This document shows, in pieces, positions 11,955-25,078 of a stretch of 64,000 nt of DNA. The notes beneath the pieces are model-generated. The model was not told the DNA's origin. It saw nothing but the letters and a program-made list of their open reading frames with translations, and searched no databases. Both the position numbers and the translations under genes were made by a program. This stretch comes from Theobroma cacao (lineage: Eukaryota > Streptophyta > Magnoliopsida > Malvales > Malvaceae): the NCBI RefSeq assembly GCF_000208745.1, contig NC_030851.1, forward strand, positions 3,624,634-3,688,633. The letters run 5' to 3'. Numbering within the stretch: position 1 is the stretch's first letter; each line of letters starts with the position of its first letter.

Positions 11955-13226
11955 TTTTTCTTTTTCTTTCTTTTTTCTCATGTTCTCTCTGTGTCGCTTT
12001 TGTAATAACTGTAGTAATGAAGCTAAAAATACGTGTTAATGATTATGACTCATGAGCAGAATTTGAACAATTTTGTGGCTGTTTGATTGGATGAGTTACT
12101 TTATTTTTCTGGGGTTTAAGTTTTAGGTAAGGGTTCTTGTTTATTTAAACTGTTACTGTGTATTAATTTCAAAGTTTATCTTTTTAGATCATCATTTTCC
12201 TTGTTAAAAGGTATTATATCTAGAATACAGAGGAGTATTTAGGAATGAAGAACCTGCTGACTGCTGTCAATGGTTGCCATTTGAAATTCCCCCATGCCTT
12301 CAATTTTTGCTTAAGAGCAGAGAAAACCATAATTGAAAATGCAACAGTTGTTACTGGGTTAAGGAAGCAGAACATGTTATTTATGTAATCTAATACTTAA
12401 ACATAGATGGTAAGAGTAAACAAGGCTTTTTCATCGGTAGGTTTAGAATGGTTGAACAAACCCTGAATAGATAGATAGCAATCTAGAATTAATGCTTTTT
12501 GATTCCAGCAGACTTGCTGCTCATGTGTTAGAACTGGAATTTATGAGGGATATGATTTTTATGGTTGATTAATTCTGGACTGAAAATCGAAAGCTGAAGT
12601 GGACCTAAAACTTGGTTTGGTTAACATCATATCAATGCTTGATTCATGGTTTTAGCCTTTTAGGAGGAAAAAAAAGGTAATGGCTCAATAATTGAAGTCT
12701 GATAAGGATGTTGGAATTCAGAAAGGAAGGATATGAAATCAATGTCAAGGTTCTTAGTTGGTTTCGTATGCAGTATCAGATAGTGTTAATATAAAGCATG
12801 GCCTTGCATATTCAAATAATTGACCAGGGAAGATATCCCACTTAAAAGTTAACTTTAGTTGTAATCAGATTTTGGGATAGGATGTGATGCCTGAATATGG
12901 CTCTATACAGATCAAATCTAGATGGATATAGCTGTTATTTGTTTCACAGGATGAAAGGGCACCTGCTGAATCTAAAACAAAAGAAGAGATGAGAGATCAT
13001 TCGTTTATTGACAATCCTCTGTGCTAATAAGAAGAATTTCCTATCCATGCTTCCAAAACATTGCTTTCTTATCTTCAACCTCTGCTTCTGTGTTTGAATG
13101 TCTGATGAAGCAAGTGTCTAGTCAGCAGGAACAAGCATCTCCTTCAGAGCTGAAGGTTCCAGTGGCTCAATTCTCCATTAATCTCAGTATTACCACAAGA
13201 AAAATGTAGGACAAGTAACAGTAATG
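11955..13226. other. bS31m 3' region and intergenic DNA
   Basis: No supported gene. The stretch after AG at about 12950 (ACAGGATGAAAGGG) to 13210 is less AT-rich and could be a spliced 3'-UTR exon of the bS31 gene, but no open frame or family match supports it. Confidence 0.5.
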
Positions 13227-14181
13227 TCAACGAAAACACCTAGCATCTGCATTGCAACTGTGATGAAAGCTGGTCTCTTTTTTCTCTTTCTGTTGTGAAC
13301 GGGTCCACAAATCTAGTGCAACCTCCAAAACAATGGCGAGTCCAATGACGAAATATATTAAGCCAAATAAAATAGTGGTGACTCCAATTGAAACCGTGAG
13401 GAGATAATGCTTGCTGTCTCCTGATTCAGTTGCCAGCCTAAATCCAGTATACATCGCCCATATGATCATGAGCATTGTGATTACAGTCATGAGGGCCTTG
13501 GCAATAGCTTTGGAGATAGTCCTTGTCTCCTGCCCTGTTTCATGGGAGAGAGAAAGGGGGTAAGTAGGCAATTAAAGCAATTAAGGTGGAGATGGAACTG
13601 CCGGTAAAAGAAGCTTGCAAGGCTTTCTTGGCATGGCTTCTCTCTCTCTCTTATCCTATTGCTTAGCAGTACTTTTAATTTGGTTTATCCCCTAAATTTG
13701 GTTGTTTCTATTTTCTATTCATCCCCGAAATTATCAAGTTCTGTAGTACTTTTTCCGTTATAAGATGAGTCTCAAAGCCAGACTTCCTAGAGACCTGAAA
13801 TGTGAATCGGCCATGGGTGTAATGCATCGAAGCAAGACCCATAAAAGTGAAACAAACTAAAAATAAAAGCGTTAAAAGTACAGTTTTTTATATGTATATA
13901 CCTTGATGTATGCCTGATAGCTTGGGCAACTGTTCTGATATATCCATAAACATGCCTGCCAGAATGGAAAGCCCGAGTACCAGAAACAAGAAGCCGAAGA
14001 CCATCGTAGTGACTCCAACATGGAAAGCCCGGGCAGCAACGGCAGTGTATCGCCATGGTTCCATTGTCAGTTGAAAGCCCCAGCAGATTGTCCATAACAG
14101 CAAAGCCATTGTAACCAAAAAGCCAATTGCACGCAGCAATGCAGGTGTAGCAGTAACATACCTGCGTTTCATCTTCTTCAT
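13227..14181 (-). CDS. Unrecognised four-helix membrane protein with internal duplication
   Basis: Two exons, 14181-13902 and 13534-13227 (stop TGA 13229-13227), joined by a GT-AG intron with matching phase, 195 residues. The first ATG is at 14181-14179. Hydrophobic segments lie at about residues 17-37, 54-77, 105-125 and 143-166. Residues 14-81 and 102-170 are repeats: WTICWGFQL aligns with WAMYTGFRL, and VGVTTMVFGFLFLVLG aligns with IGVTTILFGLIYFVIG, with an offset of 88-89. Each exon encodes exactly one repeat. The N-terminus is basic (MKKMKRRY); the C-terminus is Lys/Glu-rich and then Cys-containing. I do not recognise the family and assign no function. It could instead be two adjacent small genes, but phase continuity and the missing start in the second exon favour one. 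Confidence 0.7.
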
Positions 14182-15619
14182 CCTCGTCCTCACCTAGTCA
14201 TCATCCATCTCAGTTGACAAAATGAGACGGAGGAGCTTTGCAAATGGGGAAACTTGGTTTTCTTGTATAACCCAATTCTAGGAATCACCCATTGACGTCG
14301 AAATCAGAGTCGCTTTTCATCGTTTTTGTTGGCTGATGCCAGTGGCAATGACTTGAAAAAATGTAATTTTCAATGAGGGGGGACAGAGTATGAAGGTTGC
14401 ATGGTAATGGGCATACGAGTTCCAGCCCAGGATTTGTCATGTCAAGTTCATTTTTGCCTGTCGCAATTACTGTGACCCACCAAATTGCAAAATTTGCAAT
14501 CAGACTTTTATTACCTTCCTTAAAACATTTATGGTGTTTACCACATTAGCGTGGAGGGAATATTGCGTATTGTATTGTTTTGTTCTATGGCATACAGGGA
14601 CGTTCTGTCCCATCTGACATGGTGTACATCGTTCCAAATTTAATTAACTTCAAAGGAGTCAAGGCATCCTAGATCCAAATGTTTCCTAATGGCTCAATTG
14701 CCAATTAAATAAAATACCCACGGAAGCCCTGAAGATGGAAAGATGCATAAAAATATTTTGAAGAATTCATCATGATCATCGTACTTCTATGCCTCAACAA
14801 GCATTTGATACCCTTCAATCTGAGCTATGATCTTATACAGAAACCCAGACACAAAGCAATAGATACAAAGGAACATCCACAAGAATGTTATTAAAGCTTT
14901 CATTTGCATTCACTTGAATAAATGCAAAGTAGATGCTGCCCTTGATCCCACAGTACACTCAAAAGGATCCTCTAGACCTGCATCAATGGAAAATTAAAAA
15001 TTCAGACACCAAAGAAATAACCAAATGGGAAGAGCAGGAGAGAGACTCATTTAATCACTATATATGCGATTCTTCATAGAATTTTCTCATCAGAGAGGGT
15101 GCGTAGGGAAGGATTGGCACCCTATGCAAACAGAATTGAAATTTGAGGAAAAACCATGTCACACAGTCCTATAAATTCGGTTCCAGGTGACAAAAGAGCA
15201 CATTAATTACTTCCTCGATAGACTAGAATAATTTTAGGAAAATATATCACAAAAATCTTTTCCATTTCAAATCGAAAATAATTTTTTCCTACTTCCACAT
15301 TACTTGATTTTAAACCTTAGCCATGCAACTTTTCTAAACTTACACATTTTCATGCTTACACCACTCTCTTCAGGTGCACAAGCTCCTTTCTTAGCATGCA
15401 TATTCTAAGATATTGAAACAAGAATGTACTGTTTTTAATATAAATCCAAGAGATTTTTGCAGCTAAACTTTAAGGAAAGTGCTTCCAACCAGTAGCCAAC
15501 CATTTGAGACAAAAGCTATCACCAAACTATAATTACGAAATCATACAATCAATTATGTAAATCTAAATAACAAACTATATGACTAACCTTTATTTATTGG
15601 GACAGAAAAGATGCATGTT
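14182..15619. other. Upstream of membrane-protein gene and NDUFB9 3' region
   Basis: No coding sequence supported. A candidate extra 3'-UTR splice acceptor for NDUFB9 lies on the minus strand at about 14980 (GATGCAG followed by GTCTAGAGG). The rest is AT-rich and featureless to my reading. Confidence 0.5.
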
Positions 15620-17918
15620 TTAGTCATTGTCTTCTCGACCATAATCATATGCAATCTCAATCTGCATCAAGAATGAAAAATCAGAAATTTGGTGATAGGA
15701 GCTGACAGCACCAAAGATATCTACATATGCTAGGTAAGCAACAACATAAATCAACAAGAAGCAACACAGCACATTAATATTTGGATATTTCAAGCCCATT
15801 ATTGGACAAGATGACTTCCCCTTTTCCTTTTGTCCTACTTCCTCAAACAATATAAATCAAGTTTTGACACTTAGCAAGGTCAAGACAAAAACCAACCTAC
15901 TTAAAAGAGAAAGATTTGTAAAAACATAGTGGCAATAAAGAGCCTTACTACCCACTAAAAAGTAGCTGTGAAAGACAAGCAAGCAGGCCACTTTAGTTAC
16001 TTTTCTTCTTCTAGTCTGCAGTTTAATGGATAACTATAAAGAAGGGCAATGGCAGAACAGCAGGGAATGGAGCAATCCCAGATTTTCTGGCCAAAATACT
16101 AGAATTTGGAAATGATGTGAACAATACAGAAGAAGAAATATGAACAACTAGAGCACATATCTACTCTCATGCAAGAAAGGTCAGTTACCATAGAAAGGTT
16201 TAGACACTTGAATACTTCAATGAAAAGAAATGCACTACGTGCAACAAGAATTGTGGATAAGTGAAGTAACATGTGAAATATGGAAAAGAGCATAATGATT
16301 AGCAAGTGAATCATAACAATTACCCCAGATGGTGGAACAGGGTTTCGAGTAAACTTGGAACCACCAGGAGCCCAAGGAACTGCAAATGGAATATTATGTG
16401 AGCTTCAAACTGCATATTAGGTTTAAAACTGGAAATAAGCACTTCAGAAGAAACCTAGCTATATTTTCACAGTCAAGCAATAAAATGAAATAATTAAATC
16501 CACATGCCATAGCAAGAGCAAGATCTAAGCAGTCTGCACATTATGCATAACAAATAAATTTTACATGAACATTTGCATCAAGAAAAACATATTTCTTTTC
16601 ATGTCAATGAACTTATCCATACATTTATGAGATCATGGGAAAAGCTTTGAGGATACCTTAACAACATTGAGCAACCAACTATAGTGTCATCACTTTTCCA
16701 GAAGTATTGCTAAAAGATATGGTGCACTGGGTAAGAAGCTCAAACGCTAAACATTTCCTTAAGATGGAAGAGGAACAGGACAAAATGTACAAAAGCATGC
16801 CAAGAATAACCAGCCATTGGTAAGCAGATACAAGATTTACAAGTGGAAAAGAGATGCCTCTAGAAATGAGAGGAGAAGCGACCAAAAATAGTGTGGTAGC
16901 ATTTCTCCTCACCTATATCTGCAAGCCTTGGCCCTCATGTATCTTGTTTTTCACATTTAACGAAAGTTCACTGGCAATCAAAATCATGGAACTATCTACT
17001 GAGTCCTAAGTAAGAGTTATCAATAAGAATTCATTCTGTTTTCATAGTTTTGGGCTAGTTTCCTCTCCATTGTTTCAAAAAATAAAGTTCAAAAGAACCT
17101 ACGAATCCCCAAATGCTTATACATGTCTCTTCAAGTCAAGTCTACACATCAGCGGAATAACTTTTCATATTCCATTAATTCAAACTGAGACTCTCTTGGA
17201 AAACCACCAACCAACTATAACAGTACTTACCAATATAAGGATCAGGGTGCCGCCACTTATTGTAAGTTGCTTCACCATCAGCTATCATTCTGTCAATTGT
17301 GTCAAGATCTTCCTGCAAAAACCCACCAAACTGTATAATGCAGCATCAAAAACCAAACATTTCGATTACTACAATAATCACCATTTATATGAATCCTTAA
17401 GTTCAATGCAGGATGTCAATGAGCTCAAATTATCATCATAGAAACAAACATAGGAACCCTCCCCCCCCCCCCCCAAAAAAAAAAGAAAAAAGAATTTACT
17501 TCAAATTACAGTAAAGAGAAAATTTGAAGACTAAACAAATCTTCATTCAAGATTTAAGTTAATTAACTAATATATTAATAAAACTTGTAAACCAAAAATT
17601 AAGACGACGAGACAATGTGAAAATGAGAAATGAGGAAGACAAACCACATGCTTGTTGGCTTCGAATTTCTCCCGTAGATCAGAGGCCTAAAATTAAAAAA
17701 AAAAAATCAAAGATTGAATATTTGTAAAGAGAAAAATTAGAATGTGAACTGATGAGATCTTGGGAGATTGAAAAATAAGGATTTACATCTCGATAGAAGA
17801 GGTGGCGATGAACGGCCCAGTTGAGGGTGTCTTTGAGGGCGCGACGGTAAAGGATCCGAACCCTCTCTTTTTGCGCTGCTCTTCGAGCTAAGTACGCAGC
17901 CGTCGTGGCTCCGCTCAT
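15620..17918 (-). CDS. NDUFB9: NADH dehydrogenase [ubiquinone] 1 beta subcomplex subunit 9 (B22, LYR family)
   Basis: Five exons: 17918-17787, 17686-17645, 17312-17231, 16379-16324 and 15661-15620 (stop TAA), 117 residues, the usual plant length. It is an accessory subunit of mitochondrial respiratory complex I in the distal membrane arm. Seen: the LYR-type motif within ERVRILYRRALKDTLNWA, then FYRDASDLREKFEANKHV, DDP-type turn RHPDPYIVPWAPGG and FTRNP. The start at 17918 was chosen over an in-frame upstream ATG at 17957 because MSGATTAAYLARRAAQ matches the known plant N-terminus. All exon junctions keep phase. Identification is firm. Confidence 0.95.
17461..17484. repeat. C14-A10 homopolymer junction in NDUFB9 intron
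   Basis: Fourteen C followed directly by ten A inside the intron between exons 2 and 3. It is a likely slippage and sequencing-error hotspot, so the run lengths are uncertain. Confidence 0.85.
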
Positions 17919-19267
17919 CTCAGTTGCTTTTGCTTTCTCTAGACTCTTCTCCCTCAAATTCTACCCACTCGGCTATAGGTGGGGAAGCGTTGATCTTTGA
18001 CTGTAGACGAACCGATCAATAATAGCAACGACGACGTATCACGGGTGTCTTTCAACGCAGCGTTTAACCTTTGAAATAAAGGGGTTTAGACATAGTTGAT
18101 AATTTACAAGAAAAATAAACTTTTAAATGAAAACGTTAGACTGGATTTTATGAAAGGAAAAATATATCATCCATCTTTTCTTTTTTGCATTCAATCTCCT
18201 GTCTAAAATTATGAAAAATTTATAAATTAGATTATTTTTTTGAAGAGAAGATATTGATTTAGTGTCAAGGTAATACAAAAAAGAATTTAACTTTAATCCG
18301 ATCAATGTCAAACGCTTCCAAAAAGTGACAGGTAAGATGATTGACAATGATTACCAAGTAAGTAGAAAATAATAAAAAATTTATAAACGTAAACGCTGTA
18401 CATTCTATCAAATTAATCTTTCGAGAAAAGAATAATGATCTCGTGATACTGTTACGTTTTAATAAAGTTAGACTTTCTAACTTTGATTGACATGAAATTT
18501 AGCTTATACTTCACAAAAATAAATACTACATAGATAAATAACCTAGAAATTCCATGTAAAGAAATTGCATTAGGTTAGTTTATCATATTCGAGAATATAA
18601 TCTAAGTCAATTTGGTACTTACTGATGCATGTATTTAATTAATAAAAAAAGTGTGATGGTTAGTGCAACTTGGTATTTACAAAGCTTAATAAAGTTACAT
18701 TTGAGTCATCTACTTAAATCAATTATAAATAGTTCTTCAATACTTGAAATACTGAATAAAATCCAACTGATAATTAACAAAGCTTAGGCAGCTAGCAATA
18801 TACCGTGTTTGCTTCATGAAAAACGGCGGAGAAGGGTATCAGATTGCAGCATTCATCATTGCAATAAGGAGTTGCTAAAGCTCAAAGCTATCAGCCGGAA
18901 GGAAAGGGTAGAGAGAGGAGAAGAAGAAAGCAAATCCTATTCATTAATTGGTAACAAGCCTGACAGGCTAACAGCAAATCCAGAAAGCCACATTTCCAAA
19001 ATCCGTGCTACTTGATCCAAGTTCACCTAGATATTAATACAGACTATCACGAGTGTAAAGAGATACATAGGAAACCAGAAAGCAATTTCATCAATCCCAG
19101 CTTGGCCTCTAAACCGTTCCAGGTTAAGATTTACATTTTTTACCACTCTATGATGGTCATCGCAATCTGTCACAGTTTCAATCTCAAAAAGAATGCTATA
19201 TGGCCTATAATTTTCATGAAATTACCTCTATGCTGTATACGTATATTTATATAGGCATAAACAAAGC
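17919..19267. other. NDUFB9 upstream region and kinesin 3' region
   Basis: Very AT-rich at 18080-18800. Nothing supports a gene. About 18800-19267 is probably kinesin 3' UTR, judged by position only. Confidence 0.5.
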
Positions 19268-22200
19268 TCACAAAAGGGACGCCATGCTGTTTTTCCAACC
19301 ATAGGATCTCCGCCTTGGGCGTGGAGGAGTAAAGCTAAGCCCAAACATTTCCTTGAGGGCCCGCCCTTGCTCTACAAACCTAATCAGCTTTGCAACAATA
19401 GCAGCACTCTCTGTGACATGATTCACATCCTTGTTATTGCTCCACAACTGGTTGACCAGCTGGAGCCTTCTCTGCTTCGAGTTCAACTCAATGCCCCATT
19501 TGTGATACAGTTTCTGTCTCTCTTCTTCTGAAAACCTTTTACGCATCAGCTTGCTCAACGTTTGTCTCTCACGGCGAAGAGCTCTCACACTGCATCGACA
19601 AGTTAACAGATTAAGACAAGTTGATTTAAGTAGAAATTATATGCAAGGATTATATATATATGTTCCAGGAAAGTATACATAAAATAACATCCATGTCACA
19701 ATGTAAAGAAAAAAACTTCAAACATTTACTAAGGCTGTTGTGCATTTTTCTAGATTTTCACTACTGGTTGGTTGCGATCCTCCCAATTACCATGTCCAAA
19801 GTATAAATACTAAGACAAGCACTAAAGCATACTTCACGGATATGCAACATCAGGTATCCAACACTAGATACTGAAACCTATGGAGGTTCCAGAGAAGAGA
19901 ACTCTGCTCTGTTGACAGTTTCTAGACTGAGATATATATATGTCCTGTGTTCAAACAAGGAATGTGATAATAAGTTGTGTGTTTGAACACATCACTGTTC
20001 AAAGTCCCTTAGACTATTGATGCTTGCAAGAGAGAGAAAGAGAGAACCTTGATGCCAGTGTGAGAGTCCGACCATCTTCTACAGCTTGATTTCCTTGAGA
20101 AAATGTCTCCTTGAGGAAGGTAAGTCTCCTAAGCTCTACCTCCATGTATATGGAATCAGTTGGATCACCTTTAAAGAGCAGGAAGAAATATGTTCTGTGA
20201 ACCAAGGAAACATTGCAAGCTTGCCAAAGTTCAAATATTGCTCTCTGCTGCCTCTCAAATTCCAGGGGCCAATCCAGAGGGGTGCCCGATGCTTCATGCA
20301 TTGGATCCAGTCCTACATCTTTCATACCCTTTCCAGACTCATCTGCTTCTAGCCCTGTGCCCTCCTAGGATGAGTGTATCAAAACATTTTCAAAGAAATC
20401 AAATTTCATGACACATGCCCAATTTCACATTTTAAAGTTCCCCAGACATGGAAGGGAAAATAATAGGCATATTCTCACCTGACCATTGGCAAGTTGCTTC
20501 TTCAGTCCTGCAACAAAAGTATGAATGCTAGTAATATCCTCATCTGCAGAAGTCTTGATAGAAGCACACCCAAGAGAAGACTGAGAATTATTCCTGGAAA
20601 GCACTTCATTATTGGCACCATAATTTAATGAAGGAAACTTCTTTCCGTAACCTTCTGGTCTTCCAGGAAAGTTTTTCTCCAACCCATTGGGTGGGGTGCT
20701 TTCAATATATTCTCTGTCAGCATAAGGAAAAGATGTACCACCCATGACTTCTGCTCTACAACTCCAGCTCCTACTCAACTTCAGGCTTCTAGAACTTGAC
20801 AAATCTGCTATCTGGGCATCTGGGGATGATTTATCAGGGTAAGAACTTACAAGAGAATCAATTGTCTTCTGTGCATGATGAAGTCTCTGCTCCAATGCAT
20901 CATATATAAAACCATTTTGAATATGATTTGTTTCTCTACCTCCATTCATTGTGGTAGACATTGTTTCCTGGCCTGCCACATCTCCATCTCCATACAGTGT
21001 CAATGCCAATGTTCCTTCACTTTCACCATTGGGTAAGACACGAGATTCATAATTATCATCCCCGCCTGATTCTTCTGTCTCTATACATTGAACTTCTTTG
21101 CAGTATTCAACATCAGCAGTTTCACCTGGAGTCTCATCTAGGCTTCGCCCAGAATCCGATCTAACAAGCTTCTTTCCAATTGACAGAGGTGAGGAGGTAA
21201 CATCAGACATTGAATGATCCTCATGATTGTTAAGAGGCTCATGATAGGGCTCTGCAAGATTACTCCCACTCTCTGTGTCATAACAATGGATCGAATTAAA
21301 TTTTTGAACTCGCACATCCAATCGATTAGAATCAGCCAAACAAGATGATTCTGATGCTGAATAGTCATCATCCCATGCATCCCCTGCTTGTTGATTGAGA
21401 TGGTAATTGATCCTTGCCTGATCAGAGAAAGGAAAAGAAGGGTTAGCAGCTGAAAATGGAGCTATCAAAAAGTAATTAAGCAATTAAAATTTAATGAACA
21501 ATATAGCTATTAGGCACCATATTCAGCGAAAAGCATAACATGTAAAGATACAGAATTTAGGCAATAACATATACCGATTGTCCTGAATCTTGATCATGTC
21601 CAATCATCCTCAGCAAATCCTCAACCCGAGATTGAGCAAGATCACGTTGCTTAGTCAACTCTCTAATCTCCTTCTCCATCTGCAGAATGCAAAGCCATGT
21701 AATCAATGTTAGGCAACAAGTACCATGCAAATGCCTAAGCTTTCACTTCTATTGTTATGTCAACCACCGCAGATGTGATAATGCATAGGAAACCGGCTTT
21801 TCTGAGCAAAAGATAAAACAGTTTGCTTGCAGCCTAACTTCCACAAGCAAAAGCATCTATTTGCATGCTGTAGTCAAAATTTCACCTATCCTGAATCCAA
21901 TTTTATATCACCCATGCTTTATAATTTTATCATCAGAATGCATGATTCACCACCAGGTTTATGTATCATGCTAGACAAGATACAGAGGAGTAGTTGCATA
22001 AATTGCAAATCTGTCAATCCATTTATTTTTGGAAAAACAACAATCAACTATGCTCTGTGTAGAGGATCCCATGACATCCTTCCTAATTTCCGAAAGGGAA
22101 TGATTTATGAGAGATCTGAAAGAACATTTGGAACCTGTAAGAGTGTCCTTAAAATATCTACCAAGTGAAGTGTGAAAACCTATAAACACCAAGACACAAA

Positions 22201-25078
22201 ATGCATACCAAAGACCTTGTTAAGTAACACAATTTATGAAAAGAACAAAAACTTTATTTTATTTTCACCATAGATAGGAACGAAGAAATACATTCAAAAG
22301 TCAAACCCCAGCATCCCTTCAGTCACTATTGAGTGCAATGCATATGACTTCCAATATAGTAAAACTTAAAGGATCACGCTGCAGGCAGCATGTCTGCAAT
22401 ATATATGTTATATGTGACAGAAATGATTTTTGTTGAGGTACACATAATTGCATGTCCAAATATATTTGCAGATGAGTTTTGAAAGCAAATCATAACCTTT
22501 TGAATCTGAAGATCTTTCTTTCTCAGCAAAGCTGCATAGTCACTGCTTGAGGGAGGAGGAGGGGCAGGAGTCTTGAGTTCACTTTCTAACCTGGCCACCT
22601 CTCTTTGTAAATGCTTAACTAAGGCCTTATCAGACATGACCACGTTGACCTGCGCTTTTGTACTAACTTCTTTTGCACAACAAGCAAACAGAAGAGTGTT
22701 CCTGGTTTGTTCAACATGGCTCCTCGCAGGGCTCAAGGTACATATGATGGCAGTCCTGGCATTGCCACCCAAGCATGGCTGCAGTATGCGTGTCAGCTTA
22801 GAATCTCTGTAATTGATATGCCCTTGTCTGCCTTTACTGCATCCATCATAGCACCGCGTTGATGAGTTTAGCAATCTAGTAGGTGATGATATTTTAACAA
22901 GAAATTGCCTTTTTTTAAATTCATAAAAGAATTCTGTATTCGGACACAATCTTGTGGTAAAATATTACTGAAACTAACGCAGACTAACAAACCGGATAGA
23001 AGGAACTAACCCTAAAAAATATTGCAAATAGTGATTTAAAAAATTAGTTTATTGAGAAAAATTCAGCTCTGAGTCTAAATAAGCAAACCATCATAAAACT
23101 TTGCCCCAAATTCTCTGTTTCCTTTTAAAATTGAAAAACTGAAGGCTATAAATAACTACTTAAACAATCACACACCTATGCCCAAAGATTTATATATATT
23201 AAACAATTTGTTGCAGATGATTGAAATAAAAAAAAAAAAAGTACTCTAAATATAGCCAGTCAACCTTAGCTTGCGAACAACAGTTGACAGAGTCAGTAAA
23301 CTGCGATTTATATGGCAACCCTCTTTCAGTCTTGCCCCGGTGGATAATGCCTGAGATGCTCGTTCACTTCCAGCCAAATCAACAAAATTCTGCACTCAAA
23401 TACCATTTTCATTATTTGAGAAGAACTACTTATTTAGTAAACTGCAAACGTAAAGTAAATTCCATGAGCCATACCACACTTGCTGAAAGGGTGGTTGAAT
23501 TTTCTTTTCCTAGGAACTCACGAGCAGAGCTTTCAATTGTCTACAAAAGTTAGAAGTCACATCATGGTAAGCTCAAAAAGAAAATAAAAAACTCGACATC
23601 ACTACACATAAGCTATTAGCAATTAAATGATCAAGCAACACAAAGAGAAGCATACCAATCTTATAATTTGATGAGATCTGGAGCTTCTCTCATTCAAGGA
23701 GGTCTCTCCTATCCTTCTTTGAGCTGCAACAGTGCAATGTATTAAAATATTAATAAAATTACATAGAGGTGCAACATCATCCAGTAAACAGAGAACTCTT
23801 TATGATGCTTTACCATCACAGATTGCCAGGAGTTCTTTCAAATGGTTCCAGTCCCTCAGTGGTTCCTCCGTGACTTTTTCCACAATGGTTCCTCTCTGAT
23901 GAATAGAGCTTGTTAGAGCAACCATATATTCGATAAAATGAAAACAAATTTAGATGTTGGTATTCACCTCAGGATCATCACGGAGCCTAAGTTGGGTGTT
24001 ATCTAAGCTTAGGAGGTCTGTAATAGCTTCATTGTATATCTCAATTGCTGAGAACTTCAAAACAAATGCTCTCTCTTCATGCTGTAATGATGATCTCAGT
24101 ATTACATAAGGAACGCCTTTAAGTAATAGGTATGGAAAAATGCAAACACGATGGAACTAAAACAAGTCAAAACTTTCATTACTCTGTTTATGTAGTCAAA
24201 TATATCTGCAACAGTATACTCAGTTATTCCAGTCATGGTGTATGTCTTCCCACTGCTAGTTTGTCCATATGCAAAAATACTAGCTGGGGAACAGAAGGAA
24301 GAAAAATTGTTAGAGAAAGCTTTTTCCTCACCAAGTAGTTCATCAACAGAGAACAAACACCAAGATGCCGATACCCCTACTTACAATTAATACCACTAAC
24401 AACTGAAAGAGCAATCTCCTTGGCTCCTTCCTCATACACTTGCTTTGTTGAGCAGTCACCTCGAAATACTCTATCTGTCCCCAACATAAGAAGGAAGGAA
24501 AAAAAGACAGCAACATAAATAGAGATACATAAAATGAAACTCTACTCATCAAAACTGCTTTCAAATCCCAAGCACATAACAGAAATAACTATTTTGAAGT
24601 TTGACGCTTTTAAATCTCATTATAAAACTTAAGCCAACAATGTAGGTTATATAAAAAATTGACGAGATCTCGATCATTAAGATGGCCTAGGTTCAATTCG
24701 CCAGGCACTTTACAGGAGAAATTTAGTATCCATTTAGCTATATCATAGTGAAAGTTTGAGCAAGAAATTAAGAGTCAGTTATCACTAATTTAAAGCAACA
24801 AATTTATTAGATCACAGCCAAAACATGGAAAAAGCAGGTATTTGCTCACCAAATTGATAGGCAGACGGGAATGTGGACCCTTCCCGGAGGGTGTTCCGAT
24901 ATAGGATAGTACTGTCATTGATGCACTCCCAATCGGCAACTTCATTTGCTACAATTTCCTTCTCACTCAAAGGCCTCAACCTCACCACAACCAGAATCCT
25001 CTCCTCACGAGCACCTGCCATTTGCCCCTTCTGCTCCTTCTCCAACTTCTTTAACTCTTCCCCACCAATTGCCCCCAT
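19268..25078 (-). CDS. Kinesin-like protein, KIN-7 subfamily (KIN-7E/7F type)
   Basis: Thirteen exons: 25078-24850, 24474-24385, 24283-24183, 24081-23968, 23895-23814, 23723-23656, 23540-23475, 23389-23265, 22836-22497, 21679-21575, 21417-20479, 20364-20048 and 19589-19268 (stop TGA), all in phase, 965 residues. Seen: N-terminal motor with P-loop GQTSSGKT (113-120), switch I NERSSRSH (216-223) and switch II DLAGSE (254-259); then a coiled-coil-prone stretch ([15 protein letters not shown]...[27 protein letters not shown] written here in part); a long Ser/Asp/Glu-rich, low-complexity middle (exon 11); and the DUF3490/NPK1-activating-kinesin-like C-terminal domain in the last two exons. Family members move along microtubules; the NACK branch activates a MAPK cascade in cytokinesis. 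The N-terminus MGAIGGEEL and [19 protein letters not shown] match KIN-7E/7F; which of the two is uncertain. Confidence 0.93.

Noticed and set aside
13787..14095. Overlapping minus-strand frame of 102 residues
   Set aside because: It is a shifted-frame shadow of exon 1 of the four-helix protein and carries no helix pattern of its own.
14182..14193. GTG at 14193 as start of the four-helix protein
   Set aside because: Plant genes use ATG, and the first in-frame ATG is at 14181.
17919..17957. In-frame upstream ATG of NDUFB9 at 17957
   Set aside because: It would add 13 residues to a family with a well-fixed N-terminus (MSxATTAxYLARRAAQ).
24660..24715. B-box-like GGTTCAATTCG in kinesin intron 1 as a tRNA or SINE
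   Set aside because: There is no matching A-box or stem, so it is too weak to call.
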